Source: Rubrivivax sp.
Lineage (GTDB): Bacteria > Pseudomonadota > Gammaproteobacteria > Burkholderiales > Burkholderiaceae_C
DNA: 64,000 bases
Reading direction: 5' to 3'
Assembly (NCBI GenBank): GCA_027485165.1
Contig: JAIXRN010000003.1
Coordinates: forward strand, 62,001-126,000
Shown: piece after piece, positions 35,527 through 44,243 of the stretch
Position numbering within the stretch: the first letter of the stretch is position 1
How the letters are laid out: the number at the start of each line of letters is the position of its first letter
Program-made: the position numbers and the translations under genes
The notes under the pieces: model-generated
What the model saw: only the letters and a program-made list of their open reading frames with translations
Told to the model about the DNA's origin: nothing
The model's database searches: none

Positions 35527-36364
35527 GCTGGGGCCGGCTCAGCGTTCCCGCGTCCGCCACCCGCGTGTGCAGGTTGAAGGTCGCGCCGCGCGTCAGGATG
35601 TGCAGCTTCACGCCCAGCAGGCACACCGGGCGACCTTCGTCGACGCTGTCCATGCTGCTGAACTGCACCTCGGCGGCGTCCACCACGGTGATGCCGCCAC
35701 TGCCTTCCACGTGCACGGTGTTGTCGGGGCCGATGAAGGCGGCGGTGTCTTCGTCCAGGCCGATGCCCACCGCGAAGGGGTTGAAGGCCAGCGCCGTCAG
35801 CAGCCGGCCCAGGCGGTCGCGCTGGCGGAAGTGCTGGTCGATGATGAAGCGGTTGGTCAGCCCCAGGCCCGCGGCCAGGCGCACGCTGCCGGCCACGGGG
35901 GTGCTGCCTTCGTCGCCGAAGGCGATCATGTGTTCGCTGATGAAGGCCGCGCCCGCGCTGGTGCCGGCCACCGGCACGCCGGCGGCGTTCATCTGGCGCA
36001 CGGCCTTGGCGATGGGCGTGCCGCCCAGCAGGGTGGACAGGCGCAACTGGTTGCCGCCGGTGAAGAACACGCCGCTGGCCTGCTGCAGGCGTTCCAGGCG
36101 GCTGGGTTCCAGGCAGTCGCGGCGGGTGTCGAAGTCGATGGCCGTCACGCGTTCGGCGCCCAGGTCGCCGAAGATGCGTTCATAGCGCGGGCCCGTGCTC
36201 TTCAGCTGGCTGGCGGTGGGGATGACGACGATGTCGGCACTGCTGCCCCCGGCCAGGCTGACGAAGCGCTGCAGGATCTGCGGCGAGTTTTCCTTTTCCT
36301 CGGCGCCGCCGATGGGAATGATCCATCCGCGTTGCTGGCCTTCGGCCACCTTGCTGGCGCACAT
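35522..36364 (-). CDS. cphB: cyanophycinase
   Basis: Serine peptidase-like enzyme of 280 residues (family S51) that degrades cyanophycin to beta-Asp-Arg dipeptides. It shows GWIIPIGGAEEKE at the start, GVFFTGGNQLRL, the nucleophile elbow VAGTSAGAAFISEHMI, and the VGIGLDEDTAAFI segment. No export signal is seen, so it is the intracellular form. It lies 72 bases upstream of cphA on the same strand; mobilisation and synthesis genes are thus co-located. ATG 36364 begins the conserved region. Confidence 0.95.
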   Translation of the reverse strand: MCASKVAEGQQRGWIIPIGGAEEKENSPQILQRFVSLAGGSSADIVVIPTASQLKSTGPRYERIFGDLGAERVTAIDFDTRRDCLEPSRLERLQQASGVFFTGGNQLRLSTLLGGTPIAKAVRQMNAAGVPVAGTSAGAAFISEHMIAFGDEGSTPVAGSVRLAAGLGLTNRFIIDQHFRQRDRLGRLLTALAFNPFAVGIGLDEDTAAFIGPDNTVHVEGSGGITVVDAAEVQFSSMDSVDEGRPVCLLGVKLHILTRGATFNLHTRVADAGTLSRPQR

Positions 36365-36480
36365 CGTTGCTTGTCTTTCCCGGGTTCTGTCTGCGTGCGG
36401 ATGATGCCAGCACGGCAGCGGGGCCCGGCCCTGCCAGCAGGGCCCTGGGTGCGAACGACACTGCGCACTATCCTCGTGCC

Positions 36481-37062
36481 ATGGCAGACATTCCCGCATG
36501 GCTGGGCGCCGCCCGCAGCCACTGGCGCTGGCGCGGCCAGGGCCGGCCGCCCTTTGCCGCTGAGCCCGGCCCAGGCCAGACCAGCGTGTGGGACTTCCCG
36601 CGCCCGCCTGCACTGGCGCCTGATGCGCGCGAAGTCGTGGTGTGCTGGGGCGGCACCGAAGTGGCGCGCACCCGCCGCAGCGTCCGTGTGCTGGAAACAT
36701 CGCACCCGCCCACCTTCTACCTGCCTTGGGCCGACGTGCAGCGTGCGCTGTTCGTACCTGCCGGCGGCGGCAGCTATTGCGAGTGGAAGGGCCCTGCTCG
36801 GTACTGGCACCTGCAAAGTCCGCTGCAAGGCCGGCTGCAGGAAAGCGCCAGCCGGCTGGACGGCGTCGCCTGGTCCTACCCCCAGCCGCTGGTTGGCGCC
36901 GAAGCCCTGGCCGACTGCGTGGCGCTCTACGCCTGGCCCCAGCTGCACATCACCGTGGGCGGTGAAGTGGTGCGCCCGCAGCCCGGCGGCTTCTACGGCG
37001 GCTGGATCACGCCTGAACTGGTGGGCCCGTTCAAGGGCGAGGCCGGCAGCGAAGGCTGGTAG
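36481..37062 (+). CDS. DUF427 domain protein
   Basis: Protein of 193 residues. The DUF427 beta-barrel covers about residues 40-150, with VVCWGGTEVARTRRSVRVLETSHPPTFYLPWADV and a GGGSYCEWKGPARYW core. The conserved Glu/His/Tyr/Cys positions typical of the family are present. It ends with a PQPGGFYGGWITPELVGPFKG segment. Function in the family is unassigned. The start codon lies six bases after TATCCT, a -10-like box, again suggesting a very short leader. It is divergent from cphB. Confidence 0.87.
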   Translation: MADIPAWLGAARSHWRWRGQGRPPFAAEPGPGQTSVWDFPRPPALAPDAREVVVCWGGTEVARTRRSVRVLETSHPPTFYLPWADVQRALFVPAGGGSYCEWKGPARYWHLQSPLQGRLQESASRLDGVAWSYPQPLVGAEALADCVALYAWPQLHITVGGEVVRPQPGGFYGGWITPELVGPFKGEAGSEGW

Positions 37063-37166
37063 GCAGGCCCCTGGGCGAGGGGCCTTTGGCCGGGTGCCCA
37101 AGGGCCGCTTGGCCCCGCGCAGTGCGCGCTTCGGGCACCGCCAGATTCTTTGTAAGGCCCTGACGC

Positions 37167-37817
37167 GTGCTGCGACCCAGCTGCATGTTCGCCACCGCCC
37201 GTTCCCAGCCCAGCCCGGCTTCCCTGCCAGGCCACGGCGCCGTTCATCCGCTGTGGCTGCGCCTGACCCACTGGGCCAATGCCGTGGCCGTGTTCGTGCT
37301 GGTGGCCAGCGGCTGGCGCATCTACAACGCTGCGCCGCTGTTTGACTTCCGCTTCCCGCCCAGCCTGACGCTGGGCGGCTGGCTGGGGGGCGCGCTGCAG
37401 TGGCATTTCGCCGCAATGTGGCTGCTGGTGGCCAACGGCCTGGTCTACCTGGGCCTGAACCTGGCCACGGGCCGCGCCCGCCGGCGTTTCTGGCCGCTTC
37501 GGCCGCGCGAAGTGCTGCACGACCTGCGTGCCGCCCTGCGCGGCCAGCTGTCGCACGCCGACCCGCAGCGCTACAACGCCGTGCAGCGTGCGGCCTATGT
37601 CTTCGTCACCCTCACCAGCGTGCTGGTGGTGCTGTCGGGCCTGGTGCTGTGGAAGTCGGTGCAGTTCCCGCTGCTGCGCGACCTGCTGGGCGGCTACGAG
37701 GCCGCGCGCCACATCCACTTCTTCGCCATGGCCGCCCTGGTGGGTTTCGTCGTTGTGCACCTGCTGATGGCCGCCCTGGTGCCGCGCACCGTGCTGGCCA
37801 TGCTGCGCGGCCGCTGA
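37167..37817 (+). CDS. cytochrome b/b6-domain membrane protein (b561 type)
   Basis: Membrane protein of 216 residues with four helices (about 30-50, 75-98, 145-165, 188-210). Haem-ligand histidines are visible in LRLTHWANAV, LQWHFAAMW, RHIHFFAMAALVGFVVVHLL. It is placed 30 bases before a molybdopterin oxidoreductase gene and is the probable electron donor or acceptor for that enzyme between quinone pool and periplasm. GTG 37167 has AAGG upstream; ATG 37185 is an alternative. Confidence 0.87.
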   Translation: MLRPSCMFATARSQPSPASLPGHGAVHPLWLRLTHWANAVAVFVLVASGWRIYNAAPLFDFRFPPSLTLGGWLGGALQWHFAAMWLLVANGLVYLGLNLATGRARRRFWPLRPREVLHDLRAALRGQLSHADPQRYNAVQRAAYVFVTLTSVLVVLSGLVLWKSVQFPLLRDLLGGYEAARHIHFFAMAALVGFVVVHLLMAALVPRTVLAMLRGR

Positions 37818-37847
37818 AGACCCTGGCCCTACCCACACCCCCCCACC

Positions 37848-38630
37848 ATGCTGCCCCGCCCCCAACGCAAACCGCCGCTGCGCACCGACGCCGCGTTCAT
37901 CCTGAAGGACGCTGTGGCCCGCGTGGCCTTGCCTTCGCGCCGCGCCTTCTTGCGCCGCGGCCTTACCCTGGGCGGCCTGGGCCTGCTGACGGGCTGCAGC
38001 CTGGTCGACGATGCCAGTGTCGAAACGGCATTGGCGCGCATCTCGCGCTTCAATGACGATGTGCAGGGCGCGCTTTTCAGCCCCGACCGGTTGGCCCCCA
38101 CCTACCCGGAGTCGATGATCACGCGGCCCTTCCCGTTCAACGCCTACTACGGCGAAGACGAGATCCGCGAAGTCGACGGCAGCCGCTTCGCGCTGGAAGT
38201 GACAGGGCAGGTGGCCGACAAGCGGTCCTGGACGCTGGCCGAACTGAACGCCCTGCCGCAGGCCGAACAGGTGACGCGGCACATCTGCGTCGAAGGCTGG
38301 AGCGCCATCGGCAAGTGGGGCGGTGTGCCCTTCGCCACTTTCCTGCGTCGCGTCGGCGCCGACACCTCGGCACGCTATGTCGGCTTCAAGTGCGCAGACG
38401 ACTACCACACCAGCATCGACATGGCCACGGCCCTGCACCCCCAGACCCTGCTGGCCCTCACCTACGACGGCCAGACCTTGCCGCCGCGCTACGGCTACCC
38501 GCTGAAGCTGCGCATGCCCACCAAGCTGGGCTACAAGAACCCCAAGCACATCCAGGCCCTGTTCGTGACCAACACCCACCCCGGTGGCTATTGGGAAGAC
38601 CAGGGCTACAACTGGTTCGGCGGCATCTGA
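37848..38630 (+). CDS. Tat-exported molybdopterin-dependent oxidoreductase (YedY/sulfite-oxidase fold)
   Basis: Protein of 260 residues. A twin-arginine signal SRRAFLRRGLTLGGLGLLTGC is followed by the oxidoreductase molybdopterin-binding domain: SWTLAELNALPQ, the Mo-ligating Cys in RHICVEGWSAIGKWGGVPF, KCADDYHTSIDMATAL, and YGYPLKLRMPTKLGYKNPKHI. It resembles MsrP/YedY but is shorter and paired with a b561-type cytochrome, not MsrQ. The Cys after LLTG could be lipidated. Possible substrates are sulfite or methionine sulfoxide in the periplasm; the sequence does not decide. Confidence 0.88.
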   Translation: MLPRPQRKPPLRTDAAFILKDAVARVALPSRRAFLRRGLTLGGLGLLTGCSLVDDASVETALARISRFNDDVQGALFSPDRLAPTYPESMITRPFPFNAYYGEDEIREVDGSRFALEVTGQVADKRSWTLAELNALPQAEQVTRHICVEGWSAIGKWGGVPFATFLRRVGADTSARYVGFKCADDYHTSIDMATALHPQTLLALTYDGQTLPPRYGYPLKLRMPTKLGYKNPKHIQALFVTNTHPGGYWEDQGYNWFGGI

Positions 38631-38708
38631 CAGCCCCATCGGCTGCGCAGGCCCGGACATACCCACAAGACCCACCCCCCCACCCCCCCACCCCGAAAGG
38701 ACAAGACC

Positions 38709-38999
38709 ATGAAAACCCCCCGCGCTGCACTGCTGGCCGCCTGCCTGCTGGCCGGCACCAGCCTGAGCTTCGCCCAGGACGCCATGACCAAGCCTGCCGA
38801 CGCCATGGCGAAGAAAGACACCATGGCCAGGCCTGCCGACGCCATGGCCAAGAAAGACGCCATGGGCAAGAAAGACGAGATGGCGAAGAAAGACGCCATG
38901 GCGAAGAAGGACACGATGGCCAAGCCGGCAGACGCGATGGCCAAGAAGGACGCGATGACGAAGAAGGACGAAATGAAGAAAGACGAGATGAAGAAGTAG
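38709..38999 (+). CDS. pentapeptide MXKDX repeat protein
   Basis: Small exported protein of 96 residues: a signal peptide ending LSFAQ, then a highly charged body built of five-residue units such as MAKKD, MGKKD, MTKKD, interspersed with three PADAMAKKD variants, ending DEMKK. About a third of the mature residues are Lys and about a fifth Met. The family is named for this repeat and its function is unknown; a periplasmic metal- or oxidant-related role is conceivable because Met and acid side chains dominate and the gene follows a molybdopterin oxidoreductase gene. ATG 38709 is preceded by GAAAGGA. Upstream C-rich repeats fill the 78-base gap. Confidence 0.9.
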   Translation: MKTPRAALLAACLLAGTSLSFAQDAMTKPADAMAKKDTMARPADAMAKKDAMGKKDEMAKKDAMAKKDTMAKPADAMAKKDAMTKKDEMKKDEMKK

Positions 39000-39086
39000 T
39001 CAGGCCGGGCCACGCAGCGGCCAGCAGCCAGCAGCCAGCAGCCGGGCGGGTATCGTGCGGGCCACTGAACCGAAGGTGCCTGCGAC

Positions 39087-39767
39087 ATGAGCCTTGACGA
39101 CCCCTCCGCTCCGGCCCGCCCTGCCGGGCCTGCAGCCCCCTTGGCGGCCGGGCCGGCCACCCATTCCTACGAACCGCGCCTGGGCCACGGCCTGCCGCAC
39201 GACCCGTTCAACGCCATCGTCGGCCCGCGGCCGATCGGCTGGATCGGCACGCACGACGGGCATGGCCGTCACAACCTGGCGCCTTACAGCTTCTTCAACG
39301 CCTTCAACTACGTGCCGCCCATCGTCGGCTTTGCCAGCGTGGGCGCGAAGGACACGCTGCGCAACGCCCAGACCACCGGTGAATTCACCTGGAACCTGGT
39401 GACGCGGCCGCTGGCCGAAGCCATGAACGCCAGCAGCGCGATGGTCGGCCCCGAGGTGGACGAATTCGCGCTGGCCGGTGTCACGCCGCTGGCCGCGGGC
39501 CTGATTCAGGCTCCGCGTGTGGCCGAAAGCCCAGTCAGCTTCGAATGCCGCGTCACGCAGGTGCTGCAGCTGCAGACGGCTGCTGGCGAAACCGTGCCCA
39601 CCTGGCTGGTGCTGGGCGAGGTGGTGGCCGTGCACATCGCGCGCCAGCTGCTCGTGGACGGCGTCTACGACACCGCCGCCGCACAGCCCGTGGTGCGCGG
39701 CGGCGGAGCGGCGGACTATTTCGAGATCACGCCGGCAGCGCGCTTCCGGCTCTACCGGCCGCGCTGA
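39087..39767 (+). CDS. flavin reductase family protein
   Basis: FMN-binding split-barrel protein of 226 residues. The central part shows DPFNAIVGPRPIGWIGT, HNLAPYSFFNAFNYVPPIVGFASV, the DTLRNAQTTGEFTWNLVT segment and SPVSFECRVTQVLQL, all typical of the flavin reductase-like domain (DIM6/NTAB). It likely reduces FMN with NAD(P)H or serves a monooxygenase; no partner monooxygenase is near. The first 35 residues are Pro/Ala-rich and variable. It converges on a secreted unknown protein, with ten bases between the stops. Confidence 0.88.
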   Translation: MSLDDPSAPARPAGPAAPLAAGPATHSYEPRLGHGLPHDPFNAIVGPRPIGWIGTHDGHGRHNLAPYSFFNAFNYVPPIVGFASVGAKDTLRNAQTTGEFTWNLVTRPLAEAMNASSAMVGPEVDEFALAGVTPLAAGLIQAPRVAESPVSFECRVTQVLQLQTAAGETVPTWLVLGEVVAVHIARQLLVDGVYDTAAAQPVVRGGGAADYFEITPAARFRLYRPR

Positions 39768-39777
39768 CAGCGCCCGT

Positions 39778-40509
39778 TCACTCGAAGCGCTGGGGCTGCA
39801 GCCAGGTCGGATAGGGGCTGGGTTCCAGGCTGGACGTGGCGATGTCGCGTTCCGGCGGGGTTTGCGGTTCAGCCTGCGGCTCGGCCAGACTTTCGCCCAT
39901 GGCCAGGCTGGCTTCGGCGGTCACGGGGTCTGCGTCTGGCCGCGCATCGCCAGCCGCTGCGGTCACTTCGCTCAGCAACTCAGCTTCCGGCGGCGCTTCC
40001 ATCAGCAGTTCCACCGGTTCGGCCTGGATCACCGGCAGGCCGGTGTCGGCCATCGCCACGACCACGGCTTCGCGTACTGGCAGCTCGCGCACGATCACGC
40101 CTTCAGCCACGCTGCCAGTGACGATGACGTCGTCGCCCAGCACGCGGCGTTCGCAGTCGCCGCGTACATCGGTCGGCACAGCGTCGCAGCGCGACAGGGC
40201 ATTCGCCATCAAATCTTCGCCGGCCGGAGCCAGCCGTTCATTCAGAGCCACGGTCTGCAGGCCCAGTTCGCCGCGCAGGGCTTCCTGGCGCGCTGCGGTG
40301 GCTTCGGCCAGGCAGGCGCTGCGTTCCTGGGTGCTGCTGCCGTCCAGGCAGGCGGCGCGTTCGGCGCGGTAGGTCTGCTGGACCTGGGCACGCTCGTCGG
40401 CTGTCAGGCGGGTGGCCGTCGCCGCAGTCGCGCTGAACGACGCCATGCCTGCAGTGGCCAACACGGCCGCCGCGATGGCGGTGTGCAGATGCTGGGTTTG
40501 CTGTTTCAT
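39778..40509 (-). CDS. hypothetical secreted protein
   Basis: Exported protein of 243 residues that I cannot name. A signal peptide (LHTAIAAAVLATAGMASFSATA) is followed by a helical, Cys-containing region (RLTADERAQVQQTYRAERAA, CLDGSSTQERSACLAEATAARQEAL, SRCDAVPTDVRGDCERRVLG), which looks like small periplasmic proteins with paired Cys-helix motifs. A beta-like VTGSVAEGVIVRELPVREAVVV segment and a Glu/Pro/Ala-rich, probably disordered tail ending SSLEPSPYPTWLQPQRFE complete it. Normal codon use supports a real gene. The upstream 179 bases hold the (GCAGAC)4 repeat and no other gene. Confidence 0.75.
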   Translation of the reverse strand: MKQQTQHLHTAIAAAVLATAGMASFSATAATATRLTADERAQVQQTYRAERAACLDGSSTQERSACLAEATAARQEALRGELGLQTVALNERLAPAGEDLMANALSRCDAVPTDVRGDCERRVLGDDVIVTGSVAEGVIVRELPVREAVVVAMADTGLPVIQAEPVELLMEAPPEAELLSEVTAAAGDARPDADPVTAEASLAMGESLAEPQAEPQTPPERDIATSSLEPSPYPTWLQPQRFE

Positions 40510-40652
40510 GGGCTGCTCCGGGTGGTGAAGGGATGGCTTCAGCTTAGGAGCGCGCCACGGCCGGCGGCATCGGCCGGGGGTGCATGCGGGCGTCGGAGAC
40601 ATCCGACACCCGCAACATGCCGATACGGCGGGTAACCGTTGCGCTTTGCAGC

Positions 40653-40676
40653 GCAGACGCAGACGCAGACGCAGAC
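40653..40676 (+). repeat. (GCAGAC)4 hexanucleotide repeat
   Basis: Four perfect copies lie 13 bases after the Bug-protein stop (minus strand) and before the secreted unknown gene. Noncoding on both strands. Confidence 0.6.
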
Positions 40677-40688
40677 GCGGGCAGGGCG

Positions 40689-41693
40689 TCAGTCGATCTT
40701 CGCGCCCGAGGCCTTCACCACCTGGGCCCACTTCTTCGTCTCGGCGTCGATGAAGCGCGCGAAATCGGCCGGCGGCTGGCCGCCCGGCAGCGCGCCTTGT
40801 GCCAGCAGCCTTTCCTTCACCGCCGACTGGGCCATGGCGCGCGCGGTTTCCTGCTGCAGGCGGATGACGACGTCGGCCGGCGTGCCGGCCGGGGCCAGCA
40901 GGCCGAACCAGGAACTGGCTTCGAAGTTGCGCAGCAGCGCGCCGCCGGCTTCGGCCACCGTGGGCACGTCGGGCAGGGCCGCCGAACGCTGGCCGCTGGT
41001 CACCGCCAGCGCCTTCAGGCGCCCGCTCTTGATGTGCGGCAGGGCGCTGGGCAGGTTGTCGAACATCAGGTCCACGTTGCCGGCGATCAGGTCGATCAGC
41101 GCCGGGCCCGAACCGCGGTAGGGCAGGTGCAGCATGTAGGTGCCGGTCATGCTCTTGTACAGCTCGGCCGCCAGGTGGATGGACGTGCCGTTGCCCGAGC
41201 TGGCCACGTTCAGCTTGCCCGGGTTGCCGCGTGCGGCGCGGAACAGGTCGGGCAGGGTCTCGACCTTGTACTTCGCCGCCGATGCCGGGTTCATCACCAC
41301 CACGTTGGGCACGCCCGCCACCAGGGTGATGGGCGCGAAGTCCTTCACGGCGTCGTAAGGCATCTTCGGGTACAGCGACGGGTTGATGGCATGCGTGCCC
41401 ACCGTGCCCATCAGCAGCGTGGTGCCGTCGGCCGCGGCCTTGGCCACTTCGGCCGCGCCGGTGTTGCCGCCGGCACCAGGCCGGTTGTCGACGACGAAAG
41501 GCTGGCCGAAGGCCTTTTGCAATTCGGGCGCGATGGCGCGCGCCAGGATGTCGGTGGTACCGCCGGCCGCGAACGGCACGACGATGCGCACCGGCTTGCC
41601 AGGCCAGCCGGACTGGGCCCGGGCTGGCAGGGCCGCGGGCAGGAACAGCGGCAGGCTGCAGGCGGCCAGGAAGCCGCGGCGGTTCGAACGCAT
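40689..41693 (-). CDS. tripartite tricarboxylate transporter (Bug-type) substrate-binding protein
   Basis: Periplasmic binding protein of 334 residues. The Tat-like signal [15 protein letters not shown] precedes [74 protein letters not shown] and DVPTVAEAG, all hallmarks of Bug proteins. These bind carboxylates or amides; many are orphans without adjacent TctA/TctB membrane genes, as here. It is on the same strand as, and 74 bases downstream of, the TonB receptor gene, so the two may share a transcript. Confidence 0.93.
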   Translation of the reverse strand: MRSNRRGFLAACSLPLFLPAALPARAQSGWPGKPVRIVVPFAAGGTTDILARAIAPELQKAFGQPFVVDNRPGAGGNTGAAEVAKAAADGTTLLMGTVGTHAINPSLYPKMPYDAVKDFAPITLVAGVPNVVVMNPASAAKYKVETLPDLFRAARGNPGKLNVASSGNGTSIHLAAELYKSMTGTYMLHLPYRGSGPALIDLIAGNVDLMFDNLPSALPHIKSGRLKALAVTSGQRSAALPDVPTVAEAGGALLRNFEASSWFGLLAPAGTPADVVIRLQQETARAMAQSAVKERLLAQGALPGGQPPADFARFIDAETKKWAQVVKASGAKID

Positions 41694-41767
41694 CAGGGTG
41701 TCTCCGGTTCTTGTGGTGAAGGCCGCCAGTGTGCCTGCGCGGCGCTCACCACCCGGCCCGACCGTGG

Positions 41768-44179
41768 CTACAGCTTCAGTTCCAGCCGCAGCTGCCAGTT
41801 GATGTAGCTGGGCCCGCCGTTGACGGTGGTGGTGCGCTCGTTCAGGCCAAAGGGCGTGCCGTCGGTGACGGTGGTGGTGTCGAAGTCCTCCGCTGCCAGG
41901 TTGCTGCCCAGCAGGCGCAGGGCCACGGCGGGGTTGAAGGTCCACAGCGCGTAGACGTCCCAGACCTGTTTGCGGCTGACGCTGATGGTGATGTTGTCGT
42001 CGGTGCGCGTGGTGTAGCCGGGCACCCAGTTGACGTTGCCGCCCAGCGTGAAGGGCGTGCCGCGGACGCGGTAGTCGGCGCCCAGGTTGGCGGTGGCCTT
42101 GGCCTGCTGGTCCAGCCGGTTGTCGGGGCCGGGCACGTTCTTCACCGCGCTGTCGAACAGGCTGAGGTTGCTGCGCACTTCCACCCCGGGGCTGCCGGCG
42201 ATGAGCTGGTCGAGCCTGAACTTGGCTTCCAGTTCGATGCCCTGCACGGTGGCGTCGCCGATGTTCTGCTGCCGGCGCACATAGCGCGGCACCGGGCTGT
42301 AGCTCACGGTTTCCAGCCGGATCTCGCCGCGGATCAGGTTGCTGATGTTGCGGCGGAAGTAGTTGGCGCTGAGCACGCCACCGCTGTCCAGATAGCGCTC
42401 GTAGCCCAGCTCGATGCCGGTGGCGAGCTCGGGCTTCAGGTCGGGGTTGCCGGCGCCGTCGGGCGTGCTGGCGGTGTTGGGCTCGTCGATCGGGCGGTCG
42501 CGGTTGATGGTGGGCCGCGCGATCAGCGCGTTCAGCCCCGGGCTGCGGTAGCTGCGCGTCAGGCTCATGCGCACCTGGTCGCGCTTCTTCGGATCGGGCC
42601 GCCACACGGCCTGGGCCAGTGGCGTCCAGACGCTGCTGCGGTTCGTGGGGCGGGTGCCGTCGGCGTTGTCGCCTTTCGTGTCGATGCCTTCCCAGCGCAG
42701 GCCGGCGTAGGCGCTCCAGTTCGGGTTGACGGTCCATTCGTTCTGCGCGTAGGCCGCCAGGCGCAGGCTGCTGGCCTGCAGGTCTTCGCCGAAGTTGGTG
42801 AGTGTGGGCACGCCGTTTTGCAGGTTACGGCGCGTTTCCTTGCGGTCGATGCTTTCGATTTCCGCGCCAGCCACCACGGTGTTTTCGCTGCCCGGCACGT
42901 TCGGGCTGCCGCCCACCAGCTTCGTGCCCTTCAGGTTCAGCGTGTGCGTGGTCTCGCGTGTGGTGGCGCGGTCCTCTAGGGTGCGCAGCAGGCCGGTGGT
43001 GCTGAACTCGCGCCGTGTGCTGTCGTTGAACGACCGGCTGATGCCGCTGTTGCCATTGGCTTCCATGCGCACGTCGCCCAGGCGCTGACGCCACATCAGG
43101 CCCAGCCGGCCGGTGGTGAAGCGGTTGTCGTTGACGCTGTCGGCGGTGCTGAAGCGGCCGGTGCTGGAAGGGCGCAGCTGCCGCACGTCCTGCACCAGGC
43201 GGCTGTCGCTGTTGCCTTCGGTGTGGAAGATCGACGGCATGAGCGCGATGTTGTCGCCCGACTCGTTCAGCCGCCACTGCAGCCGGGCCGTGGCGTTGGT
43301 GCCGAAGCGTTTGCCCTGGGTGTTGCTGCTGACGGTGCGGTCTTCCAGCAGGCTGCCGCTGGTCAGGTCGCGCACGGTGGTCAGGGTGCGGCTGTCTTCG
43401 TCGTTGCGGCGGCCGAAGAGCGAACCCGACAGGTTGTAGGTCAGGTCGCCGGCGCTGTTGTTGTGGGTCCAGTTCAGACCGCCCGATGGCGCGTCGTTTT
43501 CGACGCCGGTGCCCACGCGCAGGTCGTTCAGGCGGCGCCGAAAGCCTTCGCGGGTGATGATGTTGATGGTGCCGGCGATCGCCCGCGCGCCGGTCTCCGC
43601 GGTCGGCGCGCGCAGGATCTCGATGCGCTCCACCTGCTCGGGCGTCAGGCTTTCCAGGCTGAACCCCGGGGGCACGCGCTGGCCGTCGATCAGCACCTGC
43701 GTGAAGCCGCCACCCAGCCCGCGCAGCCGTGGCGGGCCGCCCCGGCCAGGGGCACCGGGCGTGTTCACGCCGGGCAGGCGGCGCAGCACTTCGCCCAGGG
43801 TGGCGTCGCCGAACTTGTCGATCTCTTCGCGGCCGATGACGATCTTCGACGCCGTGGCCTGGCGGCGCTGTTCGGTGTCGGACTGGCGGCCGCCGGTGAT
43901 TTCCACGCGCTGGCTGGCTGGCGGTGCGCCTGGGGTGGCAGCCGGGGTGGCAGCCGGTGCGGCGGCCGGTGCTGCGGCCGGTGCTGCGGGGGCCGGCGGC
44001 GTGGGGGACGGTGTCTGCGCCTGGCCGCTGGCTGCGGCCGCCAGCAGCGTGGCGCCCAGGGCCGGGGCCAGGCCGACGGCACGGTGGGCGTTCTGGCGGG
44101 CGCTCGGTCGGACGACGGTGCTGGCCAGCAGACGGGCGATCAGTGGCAGCAGGCGCCAGCGCAGGGGGTTCTTCTTCAT
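41768..44179 (-). CDS. TonB-dependent outer-membrane receptor
   Basis: Receptor of 803 residues. A long N-terminus (about 54 residues) contains a hydrophobic export signal ending GQAQT, then a Pro/Ala-rich linker with AAAP/AATP repeats, then the plug: [47 protein letters not shown] in pieces, [35 protein letters not shown]. The barrel ends [11 protein letters not shown]. Its ligand is unknown; the plug resembles TonB receptors for iron complexes or oligosaccharides. It follows the double diguanylate cyclase gene by 64 bases on the same strand. Confidence 0.9.
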   Translation of the reverse strand: MKKNPLRWRLLPLIARLLASTVVRPSARQNAHRAVGLAPALGATLLAAAASGQAQTPSPTPPAPAAPAAAPAAAPAATPAATPGAPPASQRVEITGGRQSDTEQRRQATASKIVIGREEIDKFGDATLGEVLRRLPGVNTPGAPGRGGPPRLRGLGGGFTQVLIDGQRVPPGFSLESLTPEQVERIEILRAPTAETGARAIAGTINIITREGFRRRLNDLRVGTGVENDAPSGGLNWTHNNSAGDLTYNLSGSLFGRRNDEDSRTLTTVRDLTSGSLLEDRTVSSNTQGKRFGTNATARLQWRLNESGDNIALMPSIFHTEGNSDSRLVQDVRQLRPSSTGRFSTADSVNDNRFTTGRLGLMWRQRLGDVRMEANGNSGISRSFNDSTRREFSTTGLLRTLEDRATTRETTHTLNLKGTKLVGGSPNVPGSENTVVAGAEIESIDRKETRRNLQNGVPTLTNFGEDLQASSLRLAAYAQNEWTVNPNWSAYAGLRWEGIDTKGDNADGTRPTNRSSVWTPLAQAVWRPDPKKRDQVRMSLTRSYRSPGLNALIARPTINRDRPIDEPNTASTPDGAGNPDLKPELATGIELGYERYLDSGGVLSANYFRRNISNLIRGEIRLETVSYSPVPRYVRRQQNIGDATVQGIELEAKFRLDQLIAGSPGVEVRSNLSLFDSAVKNVPGPDNRLDQQAKATANLGADYRVRGTPFTLGGNVNWVPGYTTRTDDNITISVSRKQVWDVYALWTFNPAVALRLLGSNLAAEDFDTTTVTDGTPFGLNERTTTVNGGPSYINWQLRLELKL

Positions 44180-44243
44180 GGCGGCGGATTGTGTCTGCGC
44201 CCGCGGCCATGCGCCGTGGGCAGGGCTTGGTCTTTGCCGAACT

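Noticed and set aside
37848-38630. Calling the molybdopterin enzyme msrP
   Set aside because: It is shorter than MsrP and paired with a b561-type cytochrome, not MsrQ; the substrate cannot be assigned.
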